A DNA stretch of 64,000 nucleotides, taken from contig BJOX01000179.1 in NCBI GenBank assembly GCA_009731375.1, positions 279,904 to 343,903 of the forward strand, written 5' to 3'. The DNA comes from Paulinella micropora. Its lineage: Eukaryota; Cercozoa; Imbricatea; Euglyphida. A model generated the notes under the pieces. That model was not told the origin of the DNA. It was given only the letters and a program-made list of their open reading frames with translations, and did no database searches. A program made the translations under genes and the position numbers. Positions 1-10,716 of the stretch are shown piece after piece; within the stretch, counting starts at the first letter, position 1, and every line of letters starts with the position of its first letter.

Positions 1-1
1 C

Positions 2-367
2 AAGCAAAAGCGCGAGGAAGAGCCCGAAGAACCACGCCCGAAGAGAGTGGTCAAGCGCTACCGCCTGCTGAACGCAGAGTGCAACAGGGCCCAAAAGTTT
101 AGTCAGAACCACTTCGCACTCCGGCGGGCGCCGTTCCGCCGCCGCCTGTACAGACAAGTTATGCAGATCGGGGGCAGGGTCGAGCGGTACAACAAATCAG
201 CCCTGTACGCACTCATGATTGCGGCCGAGGACTACCTGCGCTCCCTGTTTGAAACAAGTAAGAGATTAGCCATCTTACAGAAACAGCACACGTTGCTGCA
301 CAAACACTGGCGCTTCGCTGAATTCGGGGAGAAGATGTCGTTGCAAAGGATGGTGCCAAACCCTTGA
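2..367 (+). CDS. Histone H3-fold protein, 5' end outside window
   Basis: The reading frame is open from the first bases of the window, so the true start lies upstream; a GTG at 47 is internal. The visible part is about 121 residues. It begins with a Lys/Arg/Glu-rich tail and continues into a segment that follows the H3 histone fold: an APFRRRLYRQ stretch matches the H3 alpha-N/alpha-1 pattern, ALYALMIAAEDYLRSLFE matches the long H3 alpha-2 helix, and AILQKQHTLLHKHW matches loop 2/alpha-3. It differs strongly from cellular H3, which is almost invariant, so it is more likely viral or an orphan paralogue. It could be the H3 half of a histone doublet, because the upstream part is unseen. In giant viruses and mirusviruses such proteins are thought to compact viral DNA. 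The fold call is fairly firm; the viral origin is inferred from neighbours. Confidence 0.7.
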   Translation, partial: KQKREEEPEEPRPKRVVKRYRLLNAECNRAQKFSQNHFALRRAPFRRRLYRQVMQIGGRVERYNKSALYALMIAAEDYLRSLFETSKRLAILQKQHTLLHKHWRFAEFGEKMSLQRMVPNP

Positions 368-569
368 AAAGACGCTCGCTCACCTAGACAAAAAAAAACT
401 TCTTGGGGGTTTTTTTGCTTTTGCCACAACCTTTTTTTTTGGCTGTCTTATGGGTCCCCAAAAAGACAACGCGCGCGCACCCCAAGATTTTTATTATTAA
501 AAAAAGCTTGCCTTAGTCTGACCGGCCCGCCAGCTTTTATTTATTCCTTTGCGACGGAAAGTGCGGCCT

Positions 570-3500
570 CTATATTTTTTTATTGCTGGTTGTTTCTTCA
601 TCAAAGCCATTCAGCGAACCTTCGCTGGCCGAGCCGTCGGAGCAAGGCGTCAGAACAATGCGACGCGAACTCAGCCTGCCTTGCAACAAGCCGGGGGACT
701 CCAAGCTAAAGCTTTTTTTTGGCTGCGTGGGGGTTTTCTGTAATTCCAGGAGTTGGTGCTGCAGGTCTTCTGCGCCAAAGGGCAGGCTGTGTCTGGGCGA
801 GCCCGGCTCGCTCCTAGTTTCCCCGTGGTGCGCGGACCTGCAGGGCTCGGGCATACTGTAGCAAGTGGAGCTCCTGAGCCTGGTCAGCACGGGGGGCGCC
901 GACGCGACCCTGTTGTGCGATTGTGGGGCCTGGCGTCCTGCGGGCCCCCCGAAATCAACGTTGTCAACCACGTCGTCTTCCAGGGCGGGGGGCTCCCCCT
1001 CAGCCGGGTTGGCCACGCCGGACAGCATATCGGGACGGCGGCGGGGCGGCGCCGTGCTAGGCGCGCGTGGGTGGCTCAGGGCCTTGATGTCCAGGGGGGG
1101 CGGGCGCCTCGTCGTCGGCGACAGCGGGCCGCTGCCCGCCCTCGGGGGTAGCGGTAGCTTGCGAGGTAACACGAAGACGGCCGTGCCTAACGTGCCCAGA
1201 TCTGCTGCTGCCTGGGGCTTGGGTAAGGGCGGCAGTGCACGTGGCAAATGCAGCGGGGTCGTCACGGCTAGCCCGGCGGGTGAAGGGCGGCGCACAGGAG
1301 GGCGCGGTGGAGGGGGGGGCAGCAGGGGCGGGGCGGGCGGCACGGCCCCTCCGCCCGATCCCGTGGGTGAGCCAGCGAGCGGGTCGTCGTCGCCGGGAGC
1401 GCGCCGCTCCGAGGTGCTGCCCGTCAGGCTGTCCCAGGAGTTCCTGGCAGGCGTGGAAATCGGCGAGGGCGAAACCGAGCCTGAGCCACGGACCGCATTC
1501 ACCAAGGGCCCGCCCTGCTTGCTGTCTAAATCATAGACCCCCGTAGCGCGCAGCAGGGCCACCCAGCTCTTGCAGGACCCCGGCGGCACGTGCAGCAGCA
1601 GGTCCGCGCCCTGTGCTTCTGAATCATCGTACGGCCCAAGGCGCTTCAGCCTGAGCTCGGGCTGGCACCCGGGCGCCTGCTCGGGCGGGGTCACGAACCG
1701 CAGATTCCGCTGGTGCAGCATGAGCCTGACGCCTGCAGCCAGCGGTCTGGCGTTGGCGGGGGGGTCCGCCGCACCCGCTACGGGGTGCAGGGGCGAGATG
1801 GGTGGCAGGGCCCTGACGTGTGCTTCCGAACCGACGGCCGAACAGAAGATGAGGCAGTCTGGATAGACGAAGGCGCGCGCTGCCCGGTAGGTCGCGCCGT
1901 GGCGCCCGCCGGGCCTGTCCAGGCTGAAGAACAGCAGGCCGAAGCCGCTGGGGTACTGCTGCTGGTTGGACAATTGTAAAAACTGCGCTAGCCTCCCGTA
2001 GATATGATCGAACAAGCCCTTTTCCGCCAGGCGTTTCGCGGACACTAGCACAGGTAACGACGACCCCTGCATACCCACCCGTGAAGGCTTCCTCGAGCAC
2101 CACATTGCGCAGCATGTACTCGGCTGCACGGACCGCCTCGCTCGCGGCCGCGCCTTGTTCGCCGCTGAGCCTCTCCCAGCTCAGTGCAAGGGGCGGGCCG
2201 CCCTGATCTCTCCAGGCAGCAAGGACGTTCGGCAGTGGTCGGAAAGTCTCAATGTCTGCCAGAGTGGACTTGTAACTGGCCACGATGACGCGTTCAGTGC
2301 TGCGCGGGGGCAGCCCTCCGCCCGAGCGCGACGGCTCCGCTGGCATCTGGGGCAGGGGCGGCAGATCGAACAGGCACCTGACGGCAGTGTGCTGTAGCAG
2401 TCGAAAAACCAGGGTCCGCAGGTCCCAGCGCACGCCACGCAGGTCTGCTGTGATAGGACCACGCTCTGCTTGGTCTGCGCTGAGCTCCAACAAACGCGCG
2501 GCAAACCCCGGGCTCACGGCGGACGTCGTGTCGCGCACTCGCCAGTCGGTTAGGCCCGGCACGTTGTTCCACAGAAGGTCGCACAAGTTTGCTGCATTAG
2601 AGAGAGGTTCGTCTACGCAGAGCCGGAGGGTTAGGGCCCTGAGGTCGCACAGGTTATGTGCTATGACTACCAGGTCTTGCAGTGAGCAAGGGTTCTGCAC
2701 CTTGAGCTCCCGCAGCGCGGGTCCGCGCTCTACGCCCGCCCGGGCCCAGGCAGAGTACGCGAAACCTGCGCCCTGATCTTCCGCGGCCCTGCGGGCGCCC
2801 AGCAGAGGCAAACCACGCGAATATGGCACGCTCAGCTTTTGCAGCCGCTGCAGGACACAAAGGTAGCTCGCGTCGGTCACCGCGGTGTCGCGCAGGTCCA
2901 GCTCCGACAGTTTAGTTTCCGTAGTAAATAGCTCCGCCAACAGACTAGTAGTCACCCAGCTACCACAACCGCGCAGCGACAGGCCGACGAGTCCTTTTAA
3001 CATTCGCACGCTCTCAGCGAAGCTTTGCGGCCTGTAACCGGCAGACAGCTGGCAGTTTACGATGTACAGCCGTTCCAGGTTCGGAAACATTCGTGTAATG
3101 GTTGGCAGCAGCGTGCTAGCCAGCGTAAAGCCCGAGATCTCCAGCTCGCGCACATTGTTGAGTTTCCTGCCGCCCGGCGCAAACAGGCCAGTGACCGACG
3201 TGTGGTCCAGCAACGGGGGCTGAGAGGGATCGTTGCGAACGTAGCCACCAATCAGGTCCGCCAGGGGGTCATGGACTTCGCTCGTAGCCTCATCCTTCAT
3301 GGCGCTGAGAATATTCTTGTTCTGCCTTGTAAAGTGCTTGACATCTTCCTCGCCGGCGCTGCAACGCAGCCGCAGGGTCGTTAGCCGGTCGTAAGATGTT
3401 ACGGACGTGTCAAAGCTAACTGCACCAGGCACGGCCTGTTCCCCATAGTGTAATTCGAGCTCCTCTAGTGCGTCCAAGGGTGTTCCGGGGTCCGGCTCTC

Positions 3501-4647
3501 CGTAGCCTGTGTATTCACCAGCGCGACGAGCTGACTGCACTCTTTGTCGCAGCGGCTGTGGCTCCCGGTTTGCAATACTGGTTATGGCGAGCTTTTTCAA
3601 CTTGCACTTGGAGTTCAGGGTCACGTGGGCGCGGGTGCGTACTAGGCACAGGGTTTGCAAACTTGGAAAGTCTTTCAAGTTCAGATACTGTTCATCCGGC
3701 ACGCAATCAACTAAGGTCAGGCTGGCCAGCCTGAAATATCTATGTGGGCTATCTCGGATGCGCGGCAGAGTCACACCGTGCACTTCCAAATCTTCCAGAC
3801 CGTACAGGCCAGACCAGAACAGCGCCCACCAGGGCTCGTCCTCCTTCCTTTCTGGCTTTTGCAGCTTTAGCACGAATTTGCCGCCCATAGCAGCGCCGGA
3901 CATGCTATCGCACACAAAGTCCCAGCGTTTGGCGCCGTCCGGCACAATGGCGGGCTTGCCCATTCTCTGGATGGACTTCCAATCCAGCCTTTCCCAAGGG
4001 TCGTTGGGCCGCACCCTCACGTCCTGCAGTGCTTGCGTAACTTGGTACTGAGCACCGTACTCCCAGTCCCTCCTGCCTTCTAGCCAATCGCTCATCTCAG
4101 ACGACCACTTCTCCCAGGCATCCGCCATCTGTCCCATGGTAGGCTCCTTACAATCCTCTACCAGCCTTTCTACACACATCATGACACCCCCGTCCAGGAT
4201 TCCAAATTCGTAGACCCAGTCCTGCTGGGGAGACCAGCAGCAGACCCTGTTGATGTTCTGCAACAGCTTGGAGCGCCAACCCCCGTCGTTGTTCGAGTAC
4301 AATCTTGCTAGTTTCTGGCCCTCCTCGGCCTTGCGCAGGCAGGCGTGCGCTTGCCGGGGCTGGGACAACGGGCTGTCCTCGTCCAGGCACACGAGCACAA
4401 GGGTGTCGAAGCTGGTTGGTGCTGGGGCCGAGGTGTGCAGTGGACGACCGGCGTCCTGCGCTGACTCACATAGGAACAAGAACAAGGTCTTCTTTACATT
4501 AAAACCTTTAGCTTTAGCCTGTCTTTGCACTGTCTCTCGGCTTACTCCTCGACCACGGCTGTCGATGCAGAGACCACATGTCTGGCTTGACGAAGTTGAC
4601 GACTTCTTCTCGGCCGGGCCTCCCAATCGCTCCATCCACCGCTTCAT
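570..4647 (-). CDS. Large leucine-rich-repeat protein, frameshifted
   Basis: The first frame starts at ATG 4647 and is open to 1624, but its last ~150 residues look like out-of-frame noise. A second frame (2129 down to 570) carries the plausible continuation, so one gene of about 1,350 codons appears to be split by an indel near 2050-2080, next to C-runs. The N-terminus (~250 residues) is unrecognised, with a CGLC motif near residue 25. Irregular LRRs follow (for example LEELELHYG, VRELEISGF, LVGLSLRGC, LSELDLRD, LRALTLRL). The C-terminal part includes a conserved-looking segment (FDHIYGRLAQFLQ, then FVYPDCLIF) and a long Pro/Ser/Arg-rich tail ending in an acidic stretch. No F-box is visible, unlike the other LRR genes here. 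LRR proteins are usually protein-binding; the partner is unknown. Real decay versus sequencing error cannot be decided from sequence alone. Confidence 0.6.
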
Positions 4648-4718
4648 TTTTACTATTAATAAAACAGAAACAAGGTCTTAAGAGAAGCCACTCTTTTCCT
4701 TTCCTCCTGTTTCTTTCC

Positions 4719-4740
4719 CTCTCTCTCTCTCTCTCTCTGT
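4719..4740. repeat. Short CT microsatellite
   Basis: A run of CT dinucleotides lies just upstream of the start codon of the minus-strand LRR gene. It is a simple repeat of about ten units with no visible function. Confidence 0.8.
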
Positions 4741-4900
4741 CTATCAAAGCGGGCAGGGAGGGAAAATGGCGCCAGGGCGGCCCCACCCCTCCCCTCTATA
4801 TTTCTCTTTTGTGTGATTTGGCTCCTACGTGTGTGTACATAAACTGCAACAAAAAGAATACGCCGGGAGGAGTGCGCATTCGCACAGCTCGCGCGGTTGC

Positions 4901-5816
4901 TTACTCGAAGGGGTGCAGGCCCAACTCGATCGACGCAGAAATCAACTCACGGCTTGCGCGATCCAACTTGTTCATAATCTCGGGGAGCAACTTTCTGTAA
5001 TAGTCTTTGATTTTCTTCAGGTATAAAGCATTGGTGGTTAATTGTGTTTGTGGGTTAGGACCCAGAGTCCTACGCCCGATCTCGTAGGCATTCGCCGACG
5101 TGTCACTTGGCTCTGGGGTCTTATGGCCGAGCAAGAACATTGTAACCTATAGCATCGGAAATCCACGAGCTCGCCGGGGAGGGGCAAATTTTTCAAGTTC
5201 AGGGCGAACATTCGCAAATCGGGATCAACAATCTCCGCCAAAAAGGTGCAGTAAAGCTTGTTCCATACAAATACAGGTGGTCCAGCTGCCCGGCGGGTGC
5301 CATGCGCAGATCGATGGCTAGCCTTTCGTCCCCGCCTAACTTTAACTCCTTGAAAAGTTGGTCGGACAAGCACAATAACTTCCAGAGATTAACAGCACGG
5401 ATTCCGTATGTTACCACAACCTCGTGCTGCTCGAGTAATGCCTTCACTGCGTTTTCGTTCGCTCGTAAAAACACAACTAGGCCCTCGTCGCCGACTTTGT
5501 CTTCATCTCCGGGTGACAAAACCACTCTCACCTCAACGGTTGTGTTAGCTGGCAGGGACAAACATCTCTCTGGCAGGCTGCATTTCTGCTCACAGGCTCT
5601 GATTTCAGCTGTTTCTAAAATGAGTTCCCAACGACCAGGCCGAGCCCCGCCCTCAGGGCTGGCTTCTGGCTTGTCACGGCAGGAGCTGCCTGGTTGCTGG
5701 CCAACGCTTGGGGTTGTAGGAGTGTTTGTGCCAGCAGGGGCCGCATCTCCCGGCTCGGTTTGTTTACATCCTTCTTCTTTCGTCGTACCGCAGTTTCTGC
5801 ACCGCTTTTTGGGCAT
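4901..5816 (-). CDS. Zn-finger-containing protein, two frameshifts
   Basis: The gene starts at ATG 5816 and is read in three frames: 5816 to about 5250, then about 5270 to 5140, then 5140 to 4901. Joined, they give a protein of about 300 residues. The N-terminus has a CRNC-TTKEEGC motif (C-x2-C, third Cys nearby) that could bind zinc, followed by a Pro/Gly-rich linker. The middle (VEVRVVLSPGDED, GLVVFLRANENAVKALLEQH) and the C-terminus (NALYLKKIKDYYRKLLPEI) look like ordinary folded protein. The two indels fall in short homopolymer or low-complexity stretches, which fits assembly error, but a pseudogene is equally possible. No family is recognised. Confidence 0.45.
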
Positions 5817-6471
5817 GGGCTATCTTTCTCTTGTTACTAACTTTGCGGCTGGCAGAGAAGAATCTTTCTTTTTCGAGGTGCTACGGCGGCACCCCCCCAC
5901 ACCTCAAAAAAAAGGTCCAAGAAACCAATGCGCGCCCGTGCAGTTTGCACAAAAAAAAACGAAAAAGCTCTTGGGGGCCAACGCCGGCGGGCGGGGGGAG
6001 ATGGCGCTTGGGCCCCCTCCCTCGATTAAGCCTTTTTCGATCTGAGAGCCAAAGTTTGGGGAGATGTGATTTCTGTCATTTTTCCCCCGCCGTCTTTTCC
6101 CTAAATTTTTTATCTTAATTAATGAGACATCTCTGGGAAAGGTTGGCCAGGCGTCCAGCGCAGGGGGCAACTGGCGCAGCCAACAGCACAGAGCTTCAGG
6201 CCAGCCCGCAACCCGCGAGCTGCGACTCAGTGCCACGAGAAGCCAAGACCAGAGAGAAGAAAGGCGATAGTCTGGCGAAGCCAGTTTTAGCTTATGCGCC
6301 GTTCTGGACCAAGTCTGCCAGGGAGATGGCTAGGCAACATTCTAGCTGAAGGCAGCGGCTTGGCTCTGACTGTCTGGCCCGTTCTTCAGAAAGCATGTGA
6401 AGAAGTCGCTGCCTGAATTGCAAAAAAATTCTGGATCATAGATAAATTTTTCTTTTATTTGTTTGCAAAAA
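5817..6471. other. Intergenic, no supported gene
   Basis: This stretch separates the Zn-finger gene from the F-box/LRR gene. It holds A-runs and C-runs (for example around 5890-5965) typical of intergenic DNA in this GC-rich block. ORFs of up to about 110 codons exist on both strands but have low-complexity composition and no recognisable motif. I see no RNA gene or clear promoter. Confidence 0.5.
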
Positions 6472-8121
6472 TCAGTCTCCAAGCAGCTGTGACGCCGATC
6501 TTGCCATAAACCAGTCACGCTCTTTTTGGCTAAAGGTGTCTACCAGGCCAGCGCTTGTTAAAACTGGATGTAGATTTTGTTGCAACCAGGACTTCAAATT
6601 ACGCCAGATTCTATCGTCAAACCTATGGTGGTCTAGGATCAGGGTCTGCAGGCGAGGAAACTTTAGCAGCAGAGGTGGTTCTTGGAAGCCTACATTTATG
6701 CCGTCCTCTTGTCCATGCAACGACAGCAGCCGCAAATCCCGCAAGCGTAAACCGGCCAGCACCAGTAGCTCATCTCCCGGAATTTCTAGCTCCAGCGCTT
6801 GTAGCTTGAGATCAGCCGGGAAATGAGCCAGTAACAACGTGCAGCCTGGAGCTAGCACCCTTAACTGCCTCAGCTGAGCGGCGTCGCTCAGGAGCGTGAC
6901 ATCGCCCAGCTCTGCTTCGCCGTGCAGGCAATAGTCCAGGTACAGGAGTCGCAGCCGCTCGCAGTTCAGGTGCTGGAGCACATCGAAGTTGAGGTGCCGA
7001 AACCCCCACAGCCTCAGAGCTCTCAGCCGTAGTGTTTGTAGGCTGGGACAGTCCTGGAGGTCGTGGCTGCTCAGGGCGGGTTCGCGCTTGGTGTCTTCCG
7101 TGAGGCCGAGCTCTTCCAGCGCGGTCAGCCGCTGCAGCACGCGCTCCAGCGTGGCTGCGTCTAGACGGCAGTTTTCGAGTGACAGCCTTTTTAACCCGGA
7201 TGGCATTCTGGTCAAATCACTAGCTAGTTTGGAGCGCAGTTTCTGATCGAAGGATGCGACGTATCGGTCCATCTCGAAGCTATGAAAGGACACGCTCAGC
7301 TCACGCAGCGTCGGTAGGAGAGGGAGCCCTGTCGTGCCTTCTGTGTACCAGTGAGCGCTGCCTAGGCAGCCTCGGTAGTGCAGCGACTGAACTTCGGCGG
7401 GCCAGCCGATAACACGTGTATAGTAATGATCAACGACGAGCAGGTCGGCGCGCACGCCGCGTAGGTCTGGGCGAGATTTCGAGAAGTCTAGGCGTGTGAG
7501 ATCGAGTTGCTTGAAGTGCAGCCCCTCCACCAACTTGGCATCATCTGGCAAACGGCAAGAAGAGAACGTCACTCTCGCTTTTGCCCACACGGGCCTCCAA
7601 CGCCGGAGCATATCGACGACGCTTTTGCCAAAGAAATCCAGACTCTCGGTGAATTCTAAGCGGGACCAGACGTCGCTGTTGGTACAAAACAGTTCACACA
7701 GAGAACGAGAAACAGACGCCACGCGCAGAGCGTCTGGGAGCTTGAGACAACTGAGCACGCAGGGCCATAGATCTGCCGGCAGCGTCTCTAGCCGCGCCTA
7801 AGGCCAGGACGACAGGTGCCGAAAAAAAAGAGCCAGCAAACAAAAAAAGAAACGAGTTAGCAACAGCAGGCCAAGACCCTGGGGGTTTCGCTGGGCGCTG
7901 CTGTGGGTGGCCTGCGAAAAAAAGGACATTCCAGCCTGGAAGAGCGAGCGCAAGCATCGTCATGCAGACAAAAATAAAAAGGAAATCAGGCACGAGAAGC
8001 GGGGACAGCGAGAAAAGAAAGAGGCAAAAAGAGGATAGCACGTGTACTTGGTGGTCTCTGGTGCGCCGGTACGGCGCTTTTTGGCGGCCGGGGGGCCGGC
8101 TGTTGGGCTCTCGTCACTCAT
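6472..8121 (-). CDS. F-box-like leucine-rich-repeat protein, probable intron
   Basis: The main exon (7797 to 6472) opens with an F-box-like segment (LETLPADLWPCVLSCL, then ALRVASVSRSLCEL) and continues with about ten irregular LRRs (LDLTRLDF, LKRLSLENC, LEELGLTED, LQTLRLRAL, LRLLYLDYC, LQALELEI, LRLLSLHG, LQTLILDHH). There is no ATG before the F-box because an in-frame TAG precedes it at the acceptor-like sequence CTTAG. A probable first exon is 8121-8048, starting MSDESPTAG with a basic KKRR stretch, followed by a GTACAC donor and a 250-nt intron rich in T. The splice phases do not match exactly, so a one-base error in exon 1 or a different donor must be assumed. F-box/LRR proteins are substrate adaptors of SCF ubiquitin ligases. 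The F-box call is by pattern only. Confidence 0.55.
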
Positions 8122-9025
8122 AGCCGTGCCGCCCCACCTCCCCCAAAAAAAAAACAACAACAGAAAATCCTACATCATTCTCCTTATGTTTTAAGTACTG
8201 GCACTACCGAAAGAGACTCCAAGCAAGAAACCAAAAAATAAAAACAAAACAAAACAAAGCCCGGCCAACTTTTTTTTGAAGGCAGTGGGAAGAAGAAAGG
8301 GAAGAGAGCGCGGGGCCGGCCCCTCCCCTTTGCCTAGTAACTCTTGTAGGCCGTTCGTTTCTTTTTTTTTCTTTGCTTTCTTTTTCTTTTTCTCTCTCTC
8401 TCAGCCCAAAACAAAGCCTGGTACCCCCCCCTCTCTCACCCCCAAAGAAAAAGGTCCAACAAAGCCGTTCCCTCCAACCCGTGCAGTTTGGAAAAAAAAG
8501 AAAAAGAAGAAAAAAGAAAAGCTCTGGGTCAACGCCGGCGGGCGGGAGGAAAGCGTTACGGCGGCCCNNNNNNNNNNNNNNNNNNNNNNNNNNNNNNNNN
8601 NNNNNNNNNNNNNNNNNNNNNNNNNNNNNNNNNNNNNNNNNNNNNNNNNNNNNNNNNNNNNNNNNNNNNNNNNNNNNNNNNNNNNNNNNNNNNNNNNNNN
8701 NNNNNNNNNNNNNNNNNNNNNNNNNNNNNNNNNNNNNNNNNNNNNNNNNNNNNNNNNNNNNNNNCCCCCCCCCCCCCCCCCGGCCCCCCCCTCCATTTCT
8801 TTGCAAAGCCTTTTTTTTGCAAAGAGGGGGGGCCGGCCGAATACGGAAAGGGTAGGGGGGGGGCCGGCCCTCTTTTCGGCTGCGAAACAAAAGGGGGGGC
8901 TTTTTTTTGTTTCTGCCAGGCCTCAAAATCCTCGGGCCTCACACAAACCCCTTCCCCCCTTGTCGCTCAGAATTTCTTGTCCTTGCGGCGGATCCTGTTC
9001 ATTTCACCACGCTAACGGGAGGGGG
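8122..9025. other. Intergenic with 197-bp gap
   Basis: Low-complexity intergenic DNA. An unresolved gap (8568-8764) is followed by a poly-C run. The gap borders on homopolymers, which suggests that sequencing failed there. The open frame that spans the gap is an artefact of the Ns. No gene is supported. Confidence 0.6.
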
Positions 9026-10648
9026 ATGGCGTGTGAAGCCAAGGCAGTGAGTGTCTTTGTGAGCAAGTACGGGGACCGCGACGCCGTTGCCGCGTTCGCA
9101 AACGACGTGGAGCTGCGCGTCTTCGGCCAGACGCTCGTCCTCCGCTCGTCGCAGGGCGAAGTCGCGCCGGCCTGCGAGCACTGCTTCACCCGCCGCGGCC
9201 GCTGTCGCGAGGCCGTGGCCGCGACAGTGCTGTGCGCCAGCCACACCCGCCGGCTGCAGAAGAAGCGCCGCCGTCAAAGGGAAAAAAGGAAGACCAAACG
9301 ACAGAAACTGAACGACGTTGTGGCGCTGCCAGAGGTTGGAGAAATTGTCGACCACCAACAAAACGGGCGGGACTATCAGTTGAAGGTAAGTGCAGGTGGT
9401 GCCCTTTTCAGTCGAGCGAGCAAATATCCGCTGGGTTGGACATACTGGAACTTTGCCTGCTCCAGTTGTTGGCAAGAAGAGACTGTTATTTGTGCAGGCA
9501 GTTACTGGACAGAAGACGGACAGCAACAGTTCAAGCTCTGCGCAAAGCATGCTCGTGCTCTCAGGTGCCACCAGGTGCTTAAGCCCTGCGAGGACTGTCC
9601 GACTGGCTCCAAGAAATATGCCACCTTTGCGGACGAACAAGGTCGAAGCAATAGGCTGTGCAGCGTTCATGCTCGCATGAGAGAGTGCCACGAGGTGCAA
9701 AATCCTTGTGAAGCCTGTCCTGCTGAGGCAAAAAAGCAAGCTAGCTTTCCGGACGAAAAGGGGCAGGCAAACAAACTTTGTAGCATTCATGCAAAACGGA
9801 TAGGGGTATCGCATGTGCAAAACCCTTGCAAAGCGTGCCCTGCCGAGTCGAAGAAAGAAGCTCACTTTGCTGACGAACGCGGCCGCGCCAGAAAGCTCTG
9901 CAGCGAGCACGCACGCGAGCGCAGCTGTCATGTGCCGCTAAGTCCCTGCGAGGACTGTCCAGCCAGCAGTAAGAAAGAGGCAGCCTTTCCAGATGAGCAG
10001 GGGCGCAATAACCGCCTGTGCGCGAAGCACGCGAAACTTAGAGGCTGCCATGCGGTTCATAGGCACTGCGAAGACTGTCCAGCCAGCAACAAGAAAGACT
10101 CGTCTTTTGCGGATGAACAAGGACGCAAAGACCGCTTGTGCGCCGAGCACGCGTTTGAGAGAGGTTTGATTCCTAAGCCGGCCGCGGGCTGCTCGATCGC
10201 GGCGTGCAGGCTGTGGGACAGGCTGGAGCAAACGCTTGGCTGGAAAATCCAGCACAAACATTTTGTCAATGGAAGTGAGTTGCCACAAGGAAAAGAAGCA
10301 AACGTCCCCGGCACGAGGCTGCTGTTGGACGGCTACGACGCGGCCAGGAATTGCGTGTACGAGTTCCACGGCAACGCGTACCACGGCTTCCCGCCCGAAC
10401 ATTCAAAGTACGCCGAGGGCCGGTCGCGAGTTACCGGACGTCGCAATCGAGATTTGTACATGGAGACTATGGCCCGCATGTACTTTATTCGACAGAAAAT
10501 GCCGGCCGGCTGCCGCGTGTTTTATGTGTGGGAGCACGAGTACAAGAAGATCAAGGACAAGCCGTTTGCTTCTGCGGCGTCGATCTTGCACGAGCTGCCA
10601 CCAGGAGAGGATTATTTCGAAGAAGAGTCGGAATCGGAGGAAGAGTAG
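9026..10648 (+). CDS. Cys/His-repeat protein with C-terminal nuclease-like domain
   Basis: ATG 9026 is chosen because upstream codons run into low-complexity sequence and the gap; the product is about 540 residues. After a basic segment (RRLQKKRRRQREKRKTK) come at least six tandem repeats of about 35-40 residues with the pattern C-x2-C...ATFADEQGR...RLC-x2-HA. This resembles the EsV-1-7 cysteine repeat of brown-algal viruses and algae, a likely zinc module, although the spacing differs. The C-terminal ~150 residues hold LLLDGYD...VYEFHGNAYHG, a D...E-F-x-G...HG signature seen in restriction-endonuclease-like domains of viral and Polinton proteins, then MYFIRQKM and VFYVWEHEY. A DNA-binding or DNA-cutting role is inferred. 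The protein ends in an acidic tail. AATAAA lies about 20 bp past the stop. Confidence 0.6.
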   Translation: MACEAKAVSVFVSKYGDRDAVAAFANDVELRVFGQTLVLRSSQGEVAPACEHCFTRRGRCREAVAATVLCASHTRRLQKKRRRQREKRKTKRQKLNDVVALPEVGEIVDHQQNGRDYQLKVSAGGALFSRASKYPLGWTYWNFACSSCWQEETVICAGSYWTEDGQQQFKLCAKHARALRCHQVLKPCEDCPTGSKKYATFADEQGRSNRLCSVHARMRECHEVQNPCEACPAEAKKQASFPDEKGQANKLCSIHAKRIGVSHVQNPCKACPAESKKEAHFADERGRARKLCSEHARERSCHVPLSPCEDCPASSKKEAAFPDEQGRNNRLCAKHAKLRGCHAVHRHCEDCPASNKKDSSFADEQGRKDRLCAEHAFERGLIPKPAAGCSIAACRLWDRLEQTLGWKIQHKHFVNGSELPQGKEANVPGTRLLLDGYDAARNCVYEFHGNAYHGFPPEHSKYAEGRSRVTGRRNRDLYMETMARMYFIRQKMPAGCRVFYVWEHEYKKIKDKPFASAASILHELPPGEDYFEEESESEEE

Positions 10649-10716
10649 ACGACGGCCAAAAAAATACAATAAACTTTTAAACGATCTCATTGTTTTTTTA
10701 CTAAAACAAACTCCTT

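Noticed and set aside
8276-9025. N-terminal extension of the Cys/His-repeat protein through the gap
   Set aside because: The frame is open only because of unknown bases and low-complexity DNA; ATG 9026 is the first credible start.
9387-9412. GTAAGT...TTTTCAG, a perfect-looking 26-nt intron in the Cys/His-repeat gene
   Set aside because: Removal shifts the frame away from the repeats, whereas the unspliced frame reads on into them without a stop.
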